64,000 nucleotides of DNA from Prevotella sp. UBA2725 (lineage in GTDB: Bacteria; Bacteroidota; Bacteroidia; Bacteroidales; Bacteroidaceae): positions 87,918 through 151,917 of the forward strand of contig DEKJ01000017.1 of the NCBI GenBank assembly GCA_002353825.1, written 5' to 3'. Position 1 is the first letter of the stretch, and every line of letters begins with the position of its first letter. Below the pieces are notes generated by a model that was not told the DNA's origin, made no database searches, and worked only from the letters and a program-made list of their open reading frames with translations. Positions 33,217 through 42,924 of this stretch are shown here, in pieces. The position numbers and the translations under genes were made by a program.

Positions 33217-33366
33217 GCCTTCTCTTTTCGCCCTCTCTATCGCCTTTGAAAGCTCAACTACTGTATCTTCTACATGCTCATTATACCCGACAAACTGGAA
33301 ACGGATGCGGCCATGACTGTCGATGACAAACTTAGCAGGAATGGATTTCACGCACAGAAGGTTCAG
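33202..33366 (-). pseudogene. C-terminal remnant of a TlpA-like thiol:disulfide redoxin
   Basis: Reading the minus strand from about 33366 to TAA at 33202 gives SLNLLCVKSIPAKFVIDSHG then RIRFQFVGYNEHVEDTVVEL and SKAIERAKREGKKEA. The IPAKFVIDSHGRIRF block is the cis-proline/beta-strand region of TlpA-type thioredoxin domains (typically GIPTKFVIDKNG). The N-terminal two thirds with the CxxC motif is missing. The reading frame differs from that of the upstream DUF4843 fragment, into which it is joined near 33349-33366. Left boundary approximate. Confidence 0.75.
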
Positions 33367-33883
33367 AGAGACGATCAGTGAAGGTGATAACGCGCGTCTG
33401 ATAGGCTGGATAGCCTGACTGGAAATAATCGTTGGGCACCAATCGTAGCTTCAACACTACACTGGTGTCTTTCAAAGAAGCATCACGTAGAAGCACGACA
33501 GGGAGCTTAGCTCGTGCTTTTCCAGCCGGAATCTTATAGTAAGCAGCCAAGGATGCATCGTCAAAAGCTACATAATGCCTACCTGCCACGGCCATGTTAG
33601 CCGTTGTATCCACTTGCTCCAGGGTAACGGGGCGGTCTTCCTCAGACAGGTAACCCATCGTCTCGACCTCTAACCAAAGGGTGTCTCGCTTCACATTGTC
33701 CCCATCGAAGACGAACGAGTAAGCGGTCTTTGTCATATTGGAATCCAACGTCTCGGTAGTAGCCTTATCATAATAGAAGTTGATACGGCTGACAGGGTCA
33801 CTATACATAGGCAAGTCCTTCTCGCAACTACCGAAAAGCACGATTGAAAGGACAAAGCCAAGAAATACTATATATTTTTTCAT
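33332..33883 (-). pseudogene. Truncated DUF4843-type lipoprotein
   Basis: From the ATG at 33883: MKKYIVFLGFVLSIVLFGSC, a lipoprotein signal with Cys after FGS, so a membrane-anchored lipoprotein. The body (DPVSRINFYYDKATTETLDS...) matches the DUF4843 family that accompanies SusC/SusD pairs. The protein reaches VITFTDRLSEPSV, where family members continue with Trp and a further C-terminal domain of some 50-80 residues; here the frame runs out of frame into the redoxin remnant and stops as REIHSC. A deletion between the two genes explains it. It overlaps the SusD remnant by a few bases. Confidence 0.7.
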
Positions 33884-33888
33884 CTTAA

Positions 33889-34620
33889 TCACTGATTGGA
33901 AGTTGTTGATGGATCATATTCTGTCTTTGGCAAGGGCACGACATAGATAGAAGGCTTCACCTCACCGCCATTCCAAATGGTTGTTACCTTGAGTCGTTTG
34001 TAGGTATAGAACATCTGTCCCTCGGCAAAAAACTCTCTGCGCCACTCGTTGAGCATCTCATTGTGGGCCTGAGTCACTGATGTGAATGGAGTGTATAAGG
34101 AGAAAGCACACTGCGACATGTAGGTCTTATAGAGTTTCTGAATCTCATCTAACGACTCACTCGTCTCCATAGCCGTAAGATACATTTTGGAGAGGCGCAA
34201 CATCGGGATAATCTGCAACTTAGTTGTCAGGACATTGTCTGAATAAGATGTGTTAGAATCATACCAGTACTTCTTGATAGTAGGTCTCACAACAGCATAT
34301 GCATCTCTGCTGGATCTGTTCCACACCTCTAAATAACGGTTGTGAGAAGCAGAAGCACCGGGCAGTGAGCTATAAAGATCCTGCAACATGTCCGATGTGA
34401 TATAATAGGTACTGGAAGTCACCTGACCACTATTTCCTCCCAACAACACCTTGTTGGCATAGGTATTGACATCATATTTACTCAAATAGAACAAGCATTC
34501 GGAAGGCAAAGCATGATAGCCCATTGCTAAGTCGTTGACACCACTGAGCGAAATCAAAGCGTTGCTATCGGCTCCTTTGGCATTAATCACTTCAAGTGCC
34601 AGGTCGTGCGCTTTCTGCTT
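33889..34620 (-). pseudogene. SusD/RagB-like protein, N-terminal part deleted
   Basis: Only the C-terminal half remains (about 240 residues): GRKQKAHDLALEVINAKGAD leads to IPMLRLSKMYLTAMETSESL, the TPR-like and SusD signature region, and EWRREFFAEGQMFYTYKRLK, the conserved C-terminal block. The signal peptide, lipobox Cys and first ~200 residues are absent. At its 5' end the frame emerges directly from the SusC gene in a different phase, so one deletion removed the end of SusC and the start of SusD. An internal ATG at 34590 could start a 233-residue product, but without export it would not function. Confidence 0.85.
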
Positions 34621-37600
34621 GCGCCCAAGATTTAAGTCCGAGGATAGCTGTCTGCAACTTCAGATGATTCATCAGCCAAGGATAGTGGATTTTATATTGC
34701 AGACTGACACTCTGAAGTTCTAAGACATTGTTGTCCATAACATAGCGTGAGGTAGCCTTCGGCTTGTCGTTGCCGAGCTTTCCGAAGAAAGTCACATCAC
34801 CGGCCCGATACCAGCGCTGCGAGAGCACACGCTCATCGACATTATTGTTTCTAATCTCATTGAGTGTCACTTCCACGCGGTCACGAAGGGTCGAGTTGTA
34901 CATCTTGCCACCCCAATAGTATCCGAACGATACGTTGACCGTCAGATCGCGCCATTGGAACATCGTATTGAGGTTGCCCCGATACTTAGGATCAGCGCTT
35001 CCGCAATACACCTTGTCGCGTGCATGCCACGTATCTGTGATGTTTCCATTGCGATCGTAGTAAACCTCCTTACCTGTACTCGGATCAATACCCGCAGAGC
35101 GCACTGCCCAGATGGAGTTCTGAGGATAACCTTCGAAGAAAAGACTCTGTATACCACTGGCTGAATCATCATCGGCATCTGATGTCATATAGGCATCGTT
35201 CTGATCCTTGATAGCCTGGGACAAACTGGCTATCTCATTGTGATTATATATCAGTTGACCGCCAATCATCCAGTTGAGGTTCTGTTTCTCATTGCGGATG
35301 ACATACACATTGGCGGCAGCTTCCCATCCCCAGTTCTTCACTGAGCCAATGTTTGCCGTGTAAGAACTGAAGCCCATATCCAATGGGAGATCCATGGAAG
35401 AGAGCAAATCGTTCGTCCTCTTTGTATAAATCTCAAAAGAGCCTTTGATGCGGTTGTCCCACAAACCAAACTCCGTGCCCGCATTCCATTCCTTTGTTGT
35501 CTGCCAGCTCAGATCCGGGTTTCCCCATCCACCAAGCACGGCACCTGTCCAAGCCATGTAGCGGTTATCTGTGACATATTTATAATAGGTATAGGCATCC
35601 GTCTCCGTTGCACCCGAGGCTGCTCCCGTTTCACCATACGAGGCTTTGAGCCGTAACATGTTCACAAAAGTATTACGGAACCACTTCTCCTGATGAACGT
35701 TCCAGCCTATGCCTACACTCCAGAACGGAGCATACTTCTTATCGCTGCCATAGGTGGAGTTGCCATCCACACGGTAAGACATATCCACATAATAGCGACT
35801 GTTATAGGTATAGTTCACATTCGCGGTCACACCAAACTGGCGTTGCTTATAATTGCTTCCCGAAGGCAGCTCATCCTGGGCATACTGACGGGCATTGGCA
35901 ATGTTGGGCAGGTCATCAGAGGCAAAGCCTTCATAAGCCGATGTGAAATTGTCAATATTCGTGGTCAGCATGCTCCAGTTAAGACCGAAATACAGACTGT
36001 GAACATCGGCAAAGACCTTGCTGTAGGCCAAAGTCAGATCAGCATTAAACGTTGTTGTTTTACCATTGCCATACCGATAGAAGCCCTTGCGCAAGAAGCC
36101 TGTTCCAGTACGGTACTCAGAATTGTCAGAATCAAGATAATAGGTATCCTCCGGTGAGCGGAAGAATTTTGTTTCAGAAGTAGTATGCGACAGGCCAAGT
36201 TGGCCACGAAGAGTCAAGGAAGGAAGGATATTCCAATCGATAGAGAAGTTATTGGTCAGTTCTTCATAGTTGCTCTTGTCAAACCCTCCGAGCGTAGCAT
36301 TGTAAAGAGGATTGCTTTTCCGGGCAGACCATGCATAAAAAGGATCGAAGAACTTACGTACCTTGCCGTCTTCATCATATGGAGAATCATATGGTTCCAA
36401 CTTAACGTATTGAGAGAAAGAGCCATAAGGACTCTCCTGACTGTTGTTGATACCTACTGACGTATAGTTGCGGAATGTGAGCGTACGATACTTATATAAT
36501 AAGGTGATAGCTCCATTGAACGTCTTTCTGTCAGACCCACGCATGGCACCTTCTATGTTGTTCCATTGTGCGTCCGTACTCCAGCGAAATTCCTTACTAC
36601 CTCCCTCAAGTCGGAGGTTATAGCGCTGACCTACTCCTGTATGGACAGGTTTGGACAGCCAATCTGTATTCACGCCACAAAGCACATCGCGCAAACGTTT
36701 CTGATAGGCCTCCTTATATAATAATTCACGCTGATTGGACAAACTGAAAGTATCATCATACAGCCCGGCTTTGCGCTCCAGTTCCAGTTTCTGAGCTGCA
36801 TTCAGCAAATGGTAACTCGTGAGGTCAGGAATCTCGAGCTGCAGACTTGCTTCGGCATTCATTTTAAGCTTTCCTGGTTCCGGTTGCTTGGATACAATCA
36901 CGATAACGCCATTGGCTCCCTTACTTCCATAGATTGCCGTAGCTGCAGCATCCTTCAGGATGTTGATGCTTTCGATCTCCTCATCGTTGTAATCCATAAG
37001 CTTCGTGAGCGAGATTTCGAAACCGTCCATGATGATCAATGGCGTATTGGGGTTATTCTTCTGACCCGAATTGAAAGCCTCGACACTGGTTGGCAGCGAT
37101 GAGTTGCCGCGAATATTGATGTTTGGCAAGTTGTTTGGGTTAGAGCCATTCACGTTGTCGATAGCAAAGTTGATACTAGCATCTGCATTCTTTAATGTCT
37201 GCAGGAGGTTCTGACCACGGAACTGCTGGAGTTGCTCCTTGCTGACCGTGCTCACGCTACCCGTATAGCTTTCCTTCGCCTTGCGGAAGATACCTGTCAC
37301 CACCACATCGCCCAGGGTCTTAGTGTCCTCCTTCATCACAATAGTCATCTGTTTCCTCAAAGGTACGACACAAGTCTGCATACCTACATAGCTCACCTGC
37401 ACTTATTGACCACCATTGAGATAATAGTCAAAAGAGAAGGCTCCGTTAAGATCGGTCACGGCCATGACTTGTGTACCTAAGACCCTCACCTGTGCACCGA
37501 TGACGGGTTCCTTAGTCTTGGCATCATAAACATACCCACCCACGGTCTGCATCTTGTCAGTTTCAGCCTTGTAGGGGTCTTTACGACCTTTTACAATGTT

Positions 37601-37888
37601 GATGAACTTGCCATTGACCGTGTAGTGCAACGGTTTACTGCGAAGCACAAAGTCTACAATCTGAAAGAATGTAGCATCCTTTACCACGCCACTGACACGA
37701 TAGGGACTGACGTCCTCGTAGGTAAAGAGGAACTTGTAACTGGAGTTCTGCTCCAACCGAAGAAGAACGGCCGGCAAAGGTTCGTTGTGGAAGGTCATGG
37801 ACAGCCGCACACCGTTTTGTGCCCACAAAGGAAGGGCACCGATGAGCAATACCATCGCTAACAACCATTTTACAGCCTTGTGTTTCAT
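34592..37888 (-). pseudogene. SusC/RagA-type TonB-dependent transducer, interrupted and truncated
   Basis: N-terminal part (37888-37403): signal peptide MKHKAVKWLLAMVLLIGALP, an STN domain (LPAVLLRLEQNSSYKFLFTY) that talks to FecR, then the carboxypeptidase-like repeat ending FSFDYYLNGGQ and an in-frame TAA (37405-37403). The frame resumes as VQVSYVGMQTCVVPLRKQM, the TonB-box/plug part, and runs 936 residues through the barrel. At the end, after KLQTAILGLK, the last about 50 residues including the final barrel strands are missing and the frame reads SWAQAESARPGT and stops. A nonsense mutation plus a deletion make a working transporter very unlikely. It is probably the output gene of the adjacent sigma/anti-sigma pair. 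Confidence 0.88.
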
Positions 37889-37982
37889 AAGCTTTGTTTT
37901 AAATCACTCTTACGATATTATTAACGTTATTTGATTTGTATACGTATGAAACGAAAGAAAGGTTACGATAATGACAGAAAAA

Positions 37983-38013
37983 TTGCTGAAATAGATAAAA
38001 ATTGTTACCTTTG
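37983..38013 (+). promoter_or_regulatory. Promoter of the ECF sigma factor gene
   Basis: TTG (37983-37985), 20 bases, TACCTTTG (38006-38013), about 20 bases before the ATG at 38033. The divergent gap to the SusC gene is 144 bases. Confidence 0.65.
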
Positions 38014-38032
38014 CACCCGTTGTTTCTAATAT

Positions 38033-38584
38033 ATGAGAGAAAAAGGGACTTCAGACAATGCACGCATCAACTCAAAGATTGACTTTGATGCACTGTTCCG
38101 CACTTATTACGAGCCACTTTATTATTTTGCGCTCCAATATGTGACGGATGAAGACGACTGTCGCGATATCGTGACTGGCGTCTTCGAGCAGTTATGGCGC
38201 AATCTCTCTGATGTCCATCCCGATACGGTACGCGCACTGCTCTACACGCATGTCAGAAACAGATGCATTGACCTGCTGAGACACGAGAAACAGAAACTGC
38301 AATACGCTGACTTTGTGGCACGGCAAAGTCAACATTATATCGAAGCACAAGAATACAATCAGCAAGAGGAACGGGAACGCATAGTAGCACAAGTTCTTGA
38401 CAGTATGGGAGAACCTACCCATTCCATTCTCCTTGCGTGCTACGTGGACGGAAAGAAATATAAAGAGGTGGCGGAGATGATGAATATCAGCATCAGTACC
38501 GTGAAGAAACACATCGTCAAGGCCTTGCGGATCATCCGGGAAAAGAGGGCGGAGCGACAACAGAAGAAGGCTAAAAAATCATAA
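38033..38584 (+). CDS. ECF RNA polymerase sigma factor
   Basis: 183 residues. Region 2: DALFRTYYEPLYYFALQYVT and RDIVTGVFEQLW; region 4: YKEVAEMMNISISTVKKHIV, a helix-turn-helix for the -35 element. It belongs to the Bacteroidales group that controls SusC/SusD loci together with a FecR-type anti-sigma factor, which follows 49 bases downstream. It appears intact although the divergent transporter genes are broken. Confidence 0.92.
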   Translation: MREKGTSDNARINSKIDFDALFRTYYEPLYYFALQYVTDEDDCRDIVTGVFEQLWRNLSDVHPDTVRALLYTHVRNRCIDLLRHEKQKLQYADFVARQSQHYIEAQEYNQQEERERIVAQVLDSMGEPTHSILLACYVDGKKYKEVAEMMNISISTVKKHIVKALRIIREKRAERQQKKAKKS

Positions 38585-38633
38585 CAGCGTATACTTTCTT
38601 TCAATCCAAACGTATCATAATAAAATAATACAG

Positions 38634-39701
38634 ATGCAGAAAGTAAACCAAAATATAGACGACCTCAGCTTGCTTCAAGATGCAGGATACGACGCTGATG
38701 AGGCATGGCGTGACTTGAGCGATCTTCGTACAGTATTGCTCAAGCAGAATCGTCCTGTAGATGTGGAGAAGCAGCTACGCGCCTTCAAGGCTAAGCATAC
38801 CCTTGCTGTTGATAACCATAAATCGCATCAACGCACCATCATCTTTTCTGTTCTTGCTGTTGCCGCAGCCTTCCTGGCTTTCTTCCTCCTCCGCCCTCTG
38901 CTTTCTGTTGACAAGCAAGAGCTCCCGAAGCGTCTTTCTATGACGACAACTGCCAAGCATGCACGCTACGCTACCATCAGCACGGGGTCAACAGACACGC
39001 ACGCTTTCTCTTCCTCTTCCAACCGCCTCTCAATTCCCCAGGAAGCTTACATGCTCAAGAAGGCTGATGCCACTCCCAAGCTACTCTCAGTACCCTATGG
39101 CTGCAGCGCTGATCTGACGTTGCCTGACGGCTCCGTGGCTTACGTCCATGCAGGGAGTGAGCTGTCTTTTTCTCCCCAGTATATCAACGGTAAGCGCGTG
39201 GTTATCCTCGATGGCGAGGTTTATTTTAAGGTGAAACACGACGCCGCTCATCCTTTCGTCGTTCAAGCCGGAGACATTACGACAACGGTCTATGGCACAG
39301 AGTTCAATATCAACACGCATGCCTCACACGGTGTAGCGGTAACGCTTATCTCCGGTTGCGTCGGTGTCAGTGCTCCTCATTATAGCCGTCGTATGACACC
39401 GGGAGAGCAAGTGTCGTGGAGCAAAGACGGGGCAAGCGAGCAGCATGTCGACCTGCTGCCTTACACTAACTGGCGCGACGGCTACCTCTATTATGATCAG
39501 CAATCGCTGGAGACCATCCTCGCTGATCTGGCACGCAACTATAAGCTCAGTGTAAGATTCGATGACCGCTCAGCCATGCATCTCCTGACCCACTTCGTAT
39601 GCGAACGCGGAGCAGATATCAGCACGGTCGTGGCTATGCTCAATCAGATGGGTAAAGCGCATATTCGGCTTGACAACAATACATTAATCGTTACGAAATA
39701 A
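38634..39701 (+). CDS. FecR-family anti-sigma factor
   Basis: 355 residues: cytoplasmic N terminus (1-70), one membrane segment (IIFSVLAVAAAFLAFFLL, about 70-87), periplasmic FecR domain with LPDGSVAYVHAGSELSF, GEVYFKVKHDAAHPFVVQAG, VYGTEFNINTH and a C-terminal DUF4974 domain (LETILADLARNYKLSVRFDD). In such systems the STN domain of the SusC-type transducer signals to FecR, which frees the sigma factor. Here the matching STN domain gene survives only as the first fragment of an interrupted gene. Confidence 0.92.
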   Translation: MQKVNQNIDDLSLLQDAGYDADEAWRDLSDLRTVLLKQNRPVDVEKQLRAFKAKHTLAVDNHKSHQRTIIFSVLAVAAAFLAFFLLRPLLSVDKQELPKRLSMTTTAKHARYATISTGSTDTHAFSSSSNRLSIPQEAYMLKKADATPKLLSVPYGCSADLTLPDGSVAYVHAGSELSFSPQYINGKRVVILDGEVYFKVKHDAAHPFVVQAGDITTTVYGTEFNINTHASHGVAVTLISGCVGVSAPHYSRRMTPGEQVSWSKDGASEQHVDLLPYTNWRDGYLYYDQQSLETILADLARNYKLSVRFDDRSAMHLLTHFVCERGADISTVVAMLNQMGKAHIRLDNNTLIVTK

Positions 39702-39718
39702 TCAATAACGACAAGTGG

Positions 39719-39806
39719 TAACGCGACACATATGAGACGATAATGCGTCACATATGAGGCGGTAATGCATCACATATGTGGCGGTAATGCGTCACATATG
39801 AGGCGT
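39719..39806. repeat. Tandem array, 4 x 22 bp
   Basis: Units at 39719, 39741, 39763 and 39785 of the form TAATGCGTCACATATGAGGC plus two bases; each differs from the others at one to four positions. Every unit carries the dyad CATATG. Same period as the arrays at 10327 and 63011 but unrelated sequence. It starts 18 bases after the FecR stop codon. Confidence 0.9.
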
Positions 39807-39895
39807 GATGGTATCTCAACTGAATTTGTCTTGTGGTTTAATTGCAAAGTTATCAAAAAGTAAGGGCTCGGGAACCGAATATCAATTATTTTTTA

Positions 39896-39903
39896 TAATT
39901 TTG
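39896..39903 (+). promoter_or_regulatory. Putative -7 element close to the flippase-like gene
   Basis: TAATTTTG fits TAnnTTTG and lies only 9 bases before the ATG at 39913, so the mRNA would have almost no leader. No good -33 element was found. It argues against the longer open frame that starts at 39805. Confidence 0.4.
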
Positions 39904-39912
39904 CCAACTGTA

Positions 39913-40917
39913 ATGGAAATGAAGAAGACGATACACACGTTGTTGCAGGTGGCAATGTCGTTGCTGCTGGGCGGTGCCATCCTCTATTGGATGTACCGGG
40001 GGTTCAACTTCCACAGCATCGAGGGTGTGATGCTCCATCAGATGGACTGGACGTGGATGATCCTCTCGTTTCCTTTCGGCATCTTTGCCCAGGTGTTCCG
40101 TGGCTGGCGTTGGCGGCAGACGCTGGAGCCGCTCGGCGAGAAACCACGACAGAACGTGGCGGTGAACAGTATCTTCGTGTCTTACGCCGCAAGTCTGCTC
40201 ATCCCGCGTATCGGCGAGTTCGCGCGCTGTGGGGTACTGCGACGCTGGGACGGCGTGTCGTTCCCGAAGTCGCTCGGTACCGTGGTCACGGAGCGCGCTA
40301 TCGACACGGTGCTCATCCTCGCCCTCACGCTCTTCACTTTCCTGTGGCAATTGCCCGTCTTCCATCGATTCTTCTCGCGTACGGGGACACGTATCGACGA
40401 GCTCTTGGGACAGTTCACGACAGCCGGATGGTGGGTGACGATCATCTGCGGCATCGCTGCCGTGGGCATTGTCTGGTTCATACTGAGGAAGCTCTCTATA
40501 TATAATAAGGTGAAGGAGACATTCATCGGACTGTGGTCCGGCATCATCTCCGTGAAGAACGTGCGCAACGTGCCGCTCTTCATCTTCTTCAGCATCGGCA
40601 TCTGGGCGTGCTATTTCCTGCACTATTACCTGACGTTCTTCTGCTTCGAGGCAACGTCGCATCTGGGAGCAGCATGCGCCATGGTGACGTTCATCGTGGG
40701 TTCCATCGCTGTCATCGTGCCTACGCCCAACGGTGCCGGGCCCTGGCACTTCGCCGTGAAGACGATGCTCATCCTCTATGGTGTGGCGGCCAACAGCGCG
40801 CTCTACTTCGTGCTCATCGTGCACACTGTTCAAACGCTGCTCGTCCTGCTCCTCGGCATCTACGGATGGATTGCCCTGACGCTGACGAAGAAACGGCAGG
40901 TCGCCGACGCCTCGTAA
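39913..40917 (+). CDS. Lysylphosphatidylglycerol synthase-like transmembrane protein (flippase-like domain)
   Basis: 334 residues from the ATG at 39913 (MEMKKTIHTLLQVAMSLLLG), or 332 from 39919. About eight hydrophobic segments. Family blocks: FRGWRWRQTLEPLG, VSYAASLLIPRIGEFARCGVLRR, GTVVTERAIDTVLILAL and VPTPNGAGPWHFAVKTMLIL. This is the membrane module found alone in many bacteria as YbhN/UPF0104 proteins and fused in MprF; without the MprF synthase domain, aminoacylation is not expected. Its cargo is unknown. Not part of the dlt-like cluster, 8.8 kb away. Confidence 0.85.
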   Translation: MEMKKTIHTLLQVAMSLLLGGAILYWMYRGFNFHSIEGVMLHQMDWTWMILSFPFGIFAQVFRGWRWRQTLEPLGEKPRQNVAVNSIFVSYAASLLIPRIGEFARCGVLRRWDGVSFPKSLGTVVTERAIDTVLILALTLFTFLWQLPVFHRFFSRTGTRIDELLGQFTTAGWWVTIICGIAAVGIVWFILRKLSIYNKVKETFIGLWSGIISVKNVRNVPLFIFFSIGIWACYFLHYYLTFFCFEATSHLGAACAMVTFIVGSIAVIVPTPNGAGPWHFAVKTMLILYGVAANSALYFVLIVHTVQTLLVLLLGIYGWIALTLTKKRQVADAS

Positions 40918-40963
40918 AACGACTTATATTTTTTCTGAATATTCATTTTAATAACCAAAGACT

Positions 40964-42418
40964 ATGAGTGAAATCCGCAATCTTCAACCCGCTGCCATCT
41001 GGCAGAATTTCGATGACCTCACACAGATCCCACGCCCGAGCGGCCACGTGGAGAAAGTACAGCAGTTCCTGCTCGACTTTGCCAAGCGTGTTGGCGTAGA
41101 GGCTTTCAAGGACCCCGCAGGCAATATCGTGATGCGCAAGCCTGCTACACCGGGTTACGAGAACCGCAAGACGGCGCTGCTCCAGGCTCACATGGACATG
41201 GTGCCGCAGAAAGCTCCTGACTCTACACATAACTTCGAGACTGACCCCATAGAGACTTACATCGAGGACGGATGGGTGCATGCCAAAGGCACGACCCTCG
41301 GCTCCGACGATGGTATCGGCGTGGCTGCTATCATGGGTATCATGGAGAGCAAAGACCTTAAGCACGGACCCATTGAAGCTCTGATCACGCGCGATGAGGA
41401 GACGGGTATGTACGGTGCCAATGAGCTTCCCGAGGGGGAGCTGCACAGCGACATCCTCATGAACCTCGACTCCGAGCTCTGGGGTAAGTTCGTCATTGGC
41501 TCAGCCGGTGGCATCGACATCACTTCCACGCTCGAATATAAACCCGTGGACAACGACCAGGAAGCTGCCGTGAAGGTGACGCTGAAAGGGCTGCGTGGTG
41601 GCCACTCAGGCTTGGAGATCAACGAGGGTCGCGCCAACGCCAACAAAGAGATGGTACGCCTCGTGCGCAAGGCTGTGGCTGAGACGGATGCACGCCTCGC
41701 TTCCTGGCATGGCGGCAACATGCGCAATGCCATCCCCTTCAAGGCTGAGGTCGTACTGGCTCTGCCGAAGGAAGAGATGGAGACGCTGAAAGGCCTCGTG
41801 GAGGAGCAGCGCATCGCCATCGAGGATGAGTTCCGTGGCATTGAGAAAGACGTACAGTTCTTCACCGAGGAGGTGGAAAAGTCCGCAGAGCTCGTGCCCC
41901 AGGAGATCCAGGACAACCTCATCGACGCTATCTTCGCTTGCCACAATGGTGTCATCCGTATGATTCCGTCTTATCCTGAGGTCGTGGAGACTTCCTCTAA
42001 CCTCGCTATCATCGACATCGAAGCTGGCAAGGCAACGATCAAGATCCTCGCTCGCTCGAGCCGTGAGGACATGAAGGAGTATGTCGCTACGATGCTTGAG
42101 AGCTGCTTCTCCATGGCTGGCATGAAGACGGAGCTCAGTGGGAGCTACGGTGGCTGGGACCCGAACCCCGACAGTGAGATTCTCAACCTGCTGAAGAAGA
42201 TCTACAAGGAGCAGACGGGCCAGGAGGCTACGGTTCAGGCTGACCACGCCGGACTGGAGTGCTCTGTCATCCTCAGTAAGTATCCGGGCATGGATGTGGT
42301 GAGCCTCGGTCCCACCCTGCTCTCGCCGCATACCACAAGCGAGCGCTTCAAGATCGATACCGCCGAGCCGTTCTGGAAACTGCTCACCGCAGCACTGGAA
42401 CAGATTCCGGAGAAATAA
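40964..42418 (+). CDS. pepD: Aminoacyl-histidine dipeptidase (PepD-type, M20 family)
   Basis: Cytosolic zinc dipeptidase, 484 residues. Metal site residues: LLQAHMDMVPQ (His), GTTLGSDDGIGVAA (Asp) and ITRDEETGMYGAN (Glu pair); SRSSREDMKEYVATM-like lid sequence and HTTSERFKIDTAEPFW at the C terminus with a further His. It follows the flippase-like gene after 46 bases. Confidence 0.95.
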   Translation: MSEIRNLQPAAIWQNFDDLTQIPRPSGHVEKVQQFLLDFAKRVGVEAFKDPAGNIVMRKPATPGYENRKTALLQAHMDMVPQKAPDSTHNFETDPIETYIEDGWVHAKGTTLGSDDGIGVAAIMGIMESKDLKHGPIEALITRDEETGMYGANELPEGELHSDILMNLDSELWGKFVIGSAGGIDITSTLEYKPVDNDQEAAVKVTLKGLRGGHSGLEINEGRANANKEMVRLVRKAVAETDARLASWHGGNMRNAIPFKAEVVLALPKEEMETLKGLVEEQRIAIEDEFRGIEKDVQFFTEEVEKSAELVPQEIQDNLIDAIFACHNGVIRMIPSYPEVVETSSNLAIIDIEAGKATIKILARSSREDMKEYVATMLESCFSMAGMKTELSGSYGGWDPNPDSEILNLLKKIYKEQTGQEATVQADHAGLECSVILSKYPGMDVVSLGPTLLSPHTTSERFKIDTAEPFWKLLTAALEQIPEK

Positions 42419-42492
42419 TCTTGACTTATACGGATGGGGATGCCCTATCTACCTATGGGGTGAGAGTGCTCCTCCTACCCATGGGTGAGAGT

Positions 42493-42758
42493 GCCTCGGA
42501 GAGGCACACTTATTCATAACCCCAGGCAAGGCGCAGCCGCAGCCTGGGGGTTAGGATCGAGCAGAGACTTCTGATTTCCTGCCTCGGAGAGGCAGACTGC
42601 ACGACAGTGCGCAATGTCTTTTATTAACATAGCGCGCCGAGGCGCATTCAGCCTCTCCGAGGCTGGAGGTCAGTTAATCCGCCCTCAGCTTAAACCCCAG
42701 ACTGCGGTCGCTATGCTCCCTTAGTCTGGGGTTATGGAAGAGTGTGCCTCTCCGAGGC
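42493..42758. repeat. Compound inverted-repeat element C (type 2)
   Basis: 266-bp element bounded by GCCTCGGAGAGGC (42493-42505) and GCCTCTCCGAGGC (42746-42758), with inner copies of both words. Local hairpins CCCCAGGC/GCCTGGGG (left) and CCCCAGACT/AGTCTGGGG (right). The centre TGCGCAATGTCTTT is shared with element B. Just before it, GGTGAGAGTGC occurs twice (from about 42459). It occupies the 606-base gap between pepD and corA. Confidence 0.85.
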
Positions 42759-42840
42759 ACGGAGCGCCATGATCCTGAGGTACTTGACACATGTTTCCAT
42801 TGCACACATTTAGGAGACGAACCAAAATAATTGTATAAAA

Positions 42841-42875
42841 AAACGGAGTAATTTGTTTGCCACTCCGTTTTTTTT
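42841..42875 (+). terminator. Rho-independent terminator
   Basis: AAACGGAGT (42841-42849), loop, ACTCCGTTT (42862-42870), then TTTTT. A-rich on the other side, so it could also work on the minus strand. Its loop contains the TTTG of the corA promoter. Confidence 0.8.
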
Positions 42876-42886
42876 CTATACTTTTG
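42856..42886 (+). promoter_or_regulatory. Promoter of corA
   Basis: TTTG (42856-42859), exactly 19 bases, TACTTTTG (42879-42886). Overlaps the upstream terminator. Transcription from about 42893 gives a leader of about 130 bases. Confidence 0.75.
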
Positions 42887-42924
42887 CAGTCGCAAATAAC
42901 AATACATTAAACATCTATGGACGA

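Noticed and set aside
34592..37402. Functional GTG-started SusC without signal peptide
   Set aside because: It would lack the signal peptide, STN domain and final barrel strands; a working outer-membrane transporter is not plausible.
39805..39912. Longer start for the flippase-like protein
   Set aside because: The extra 36 residues cover the end of the 22-bp array and the -7 element and are not membrane-like.
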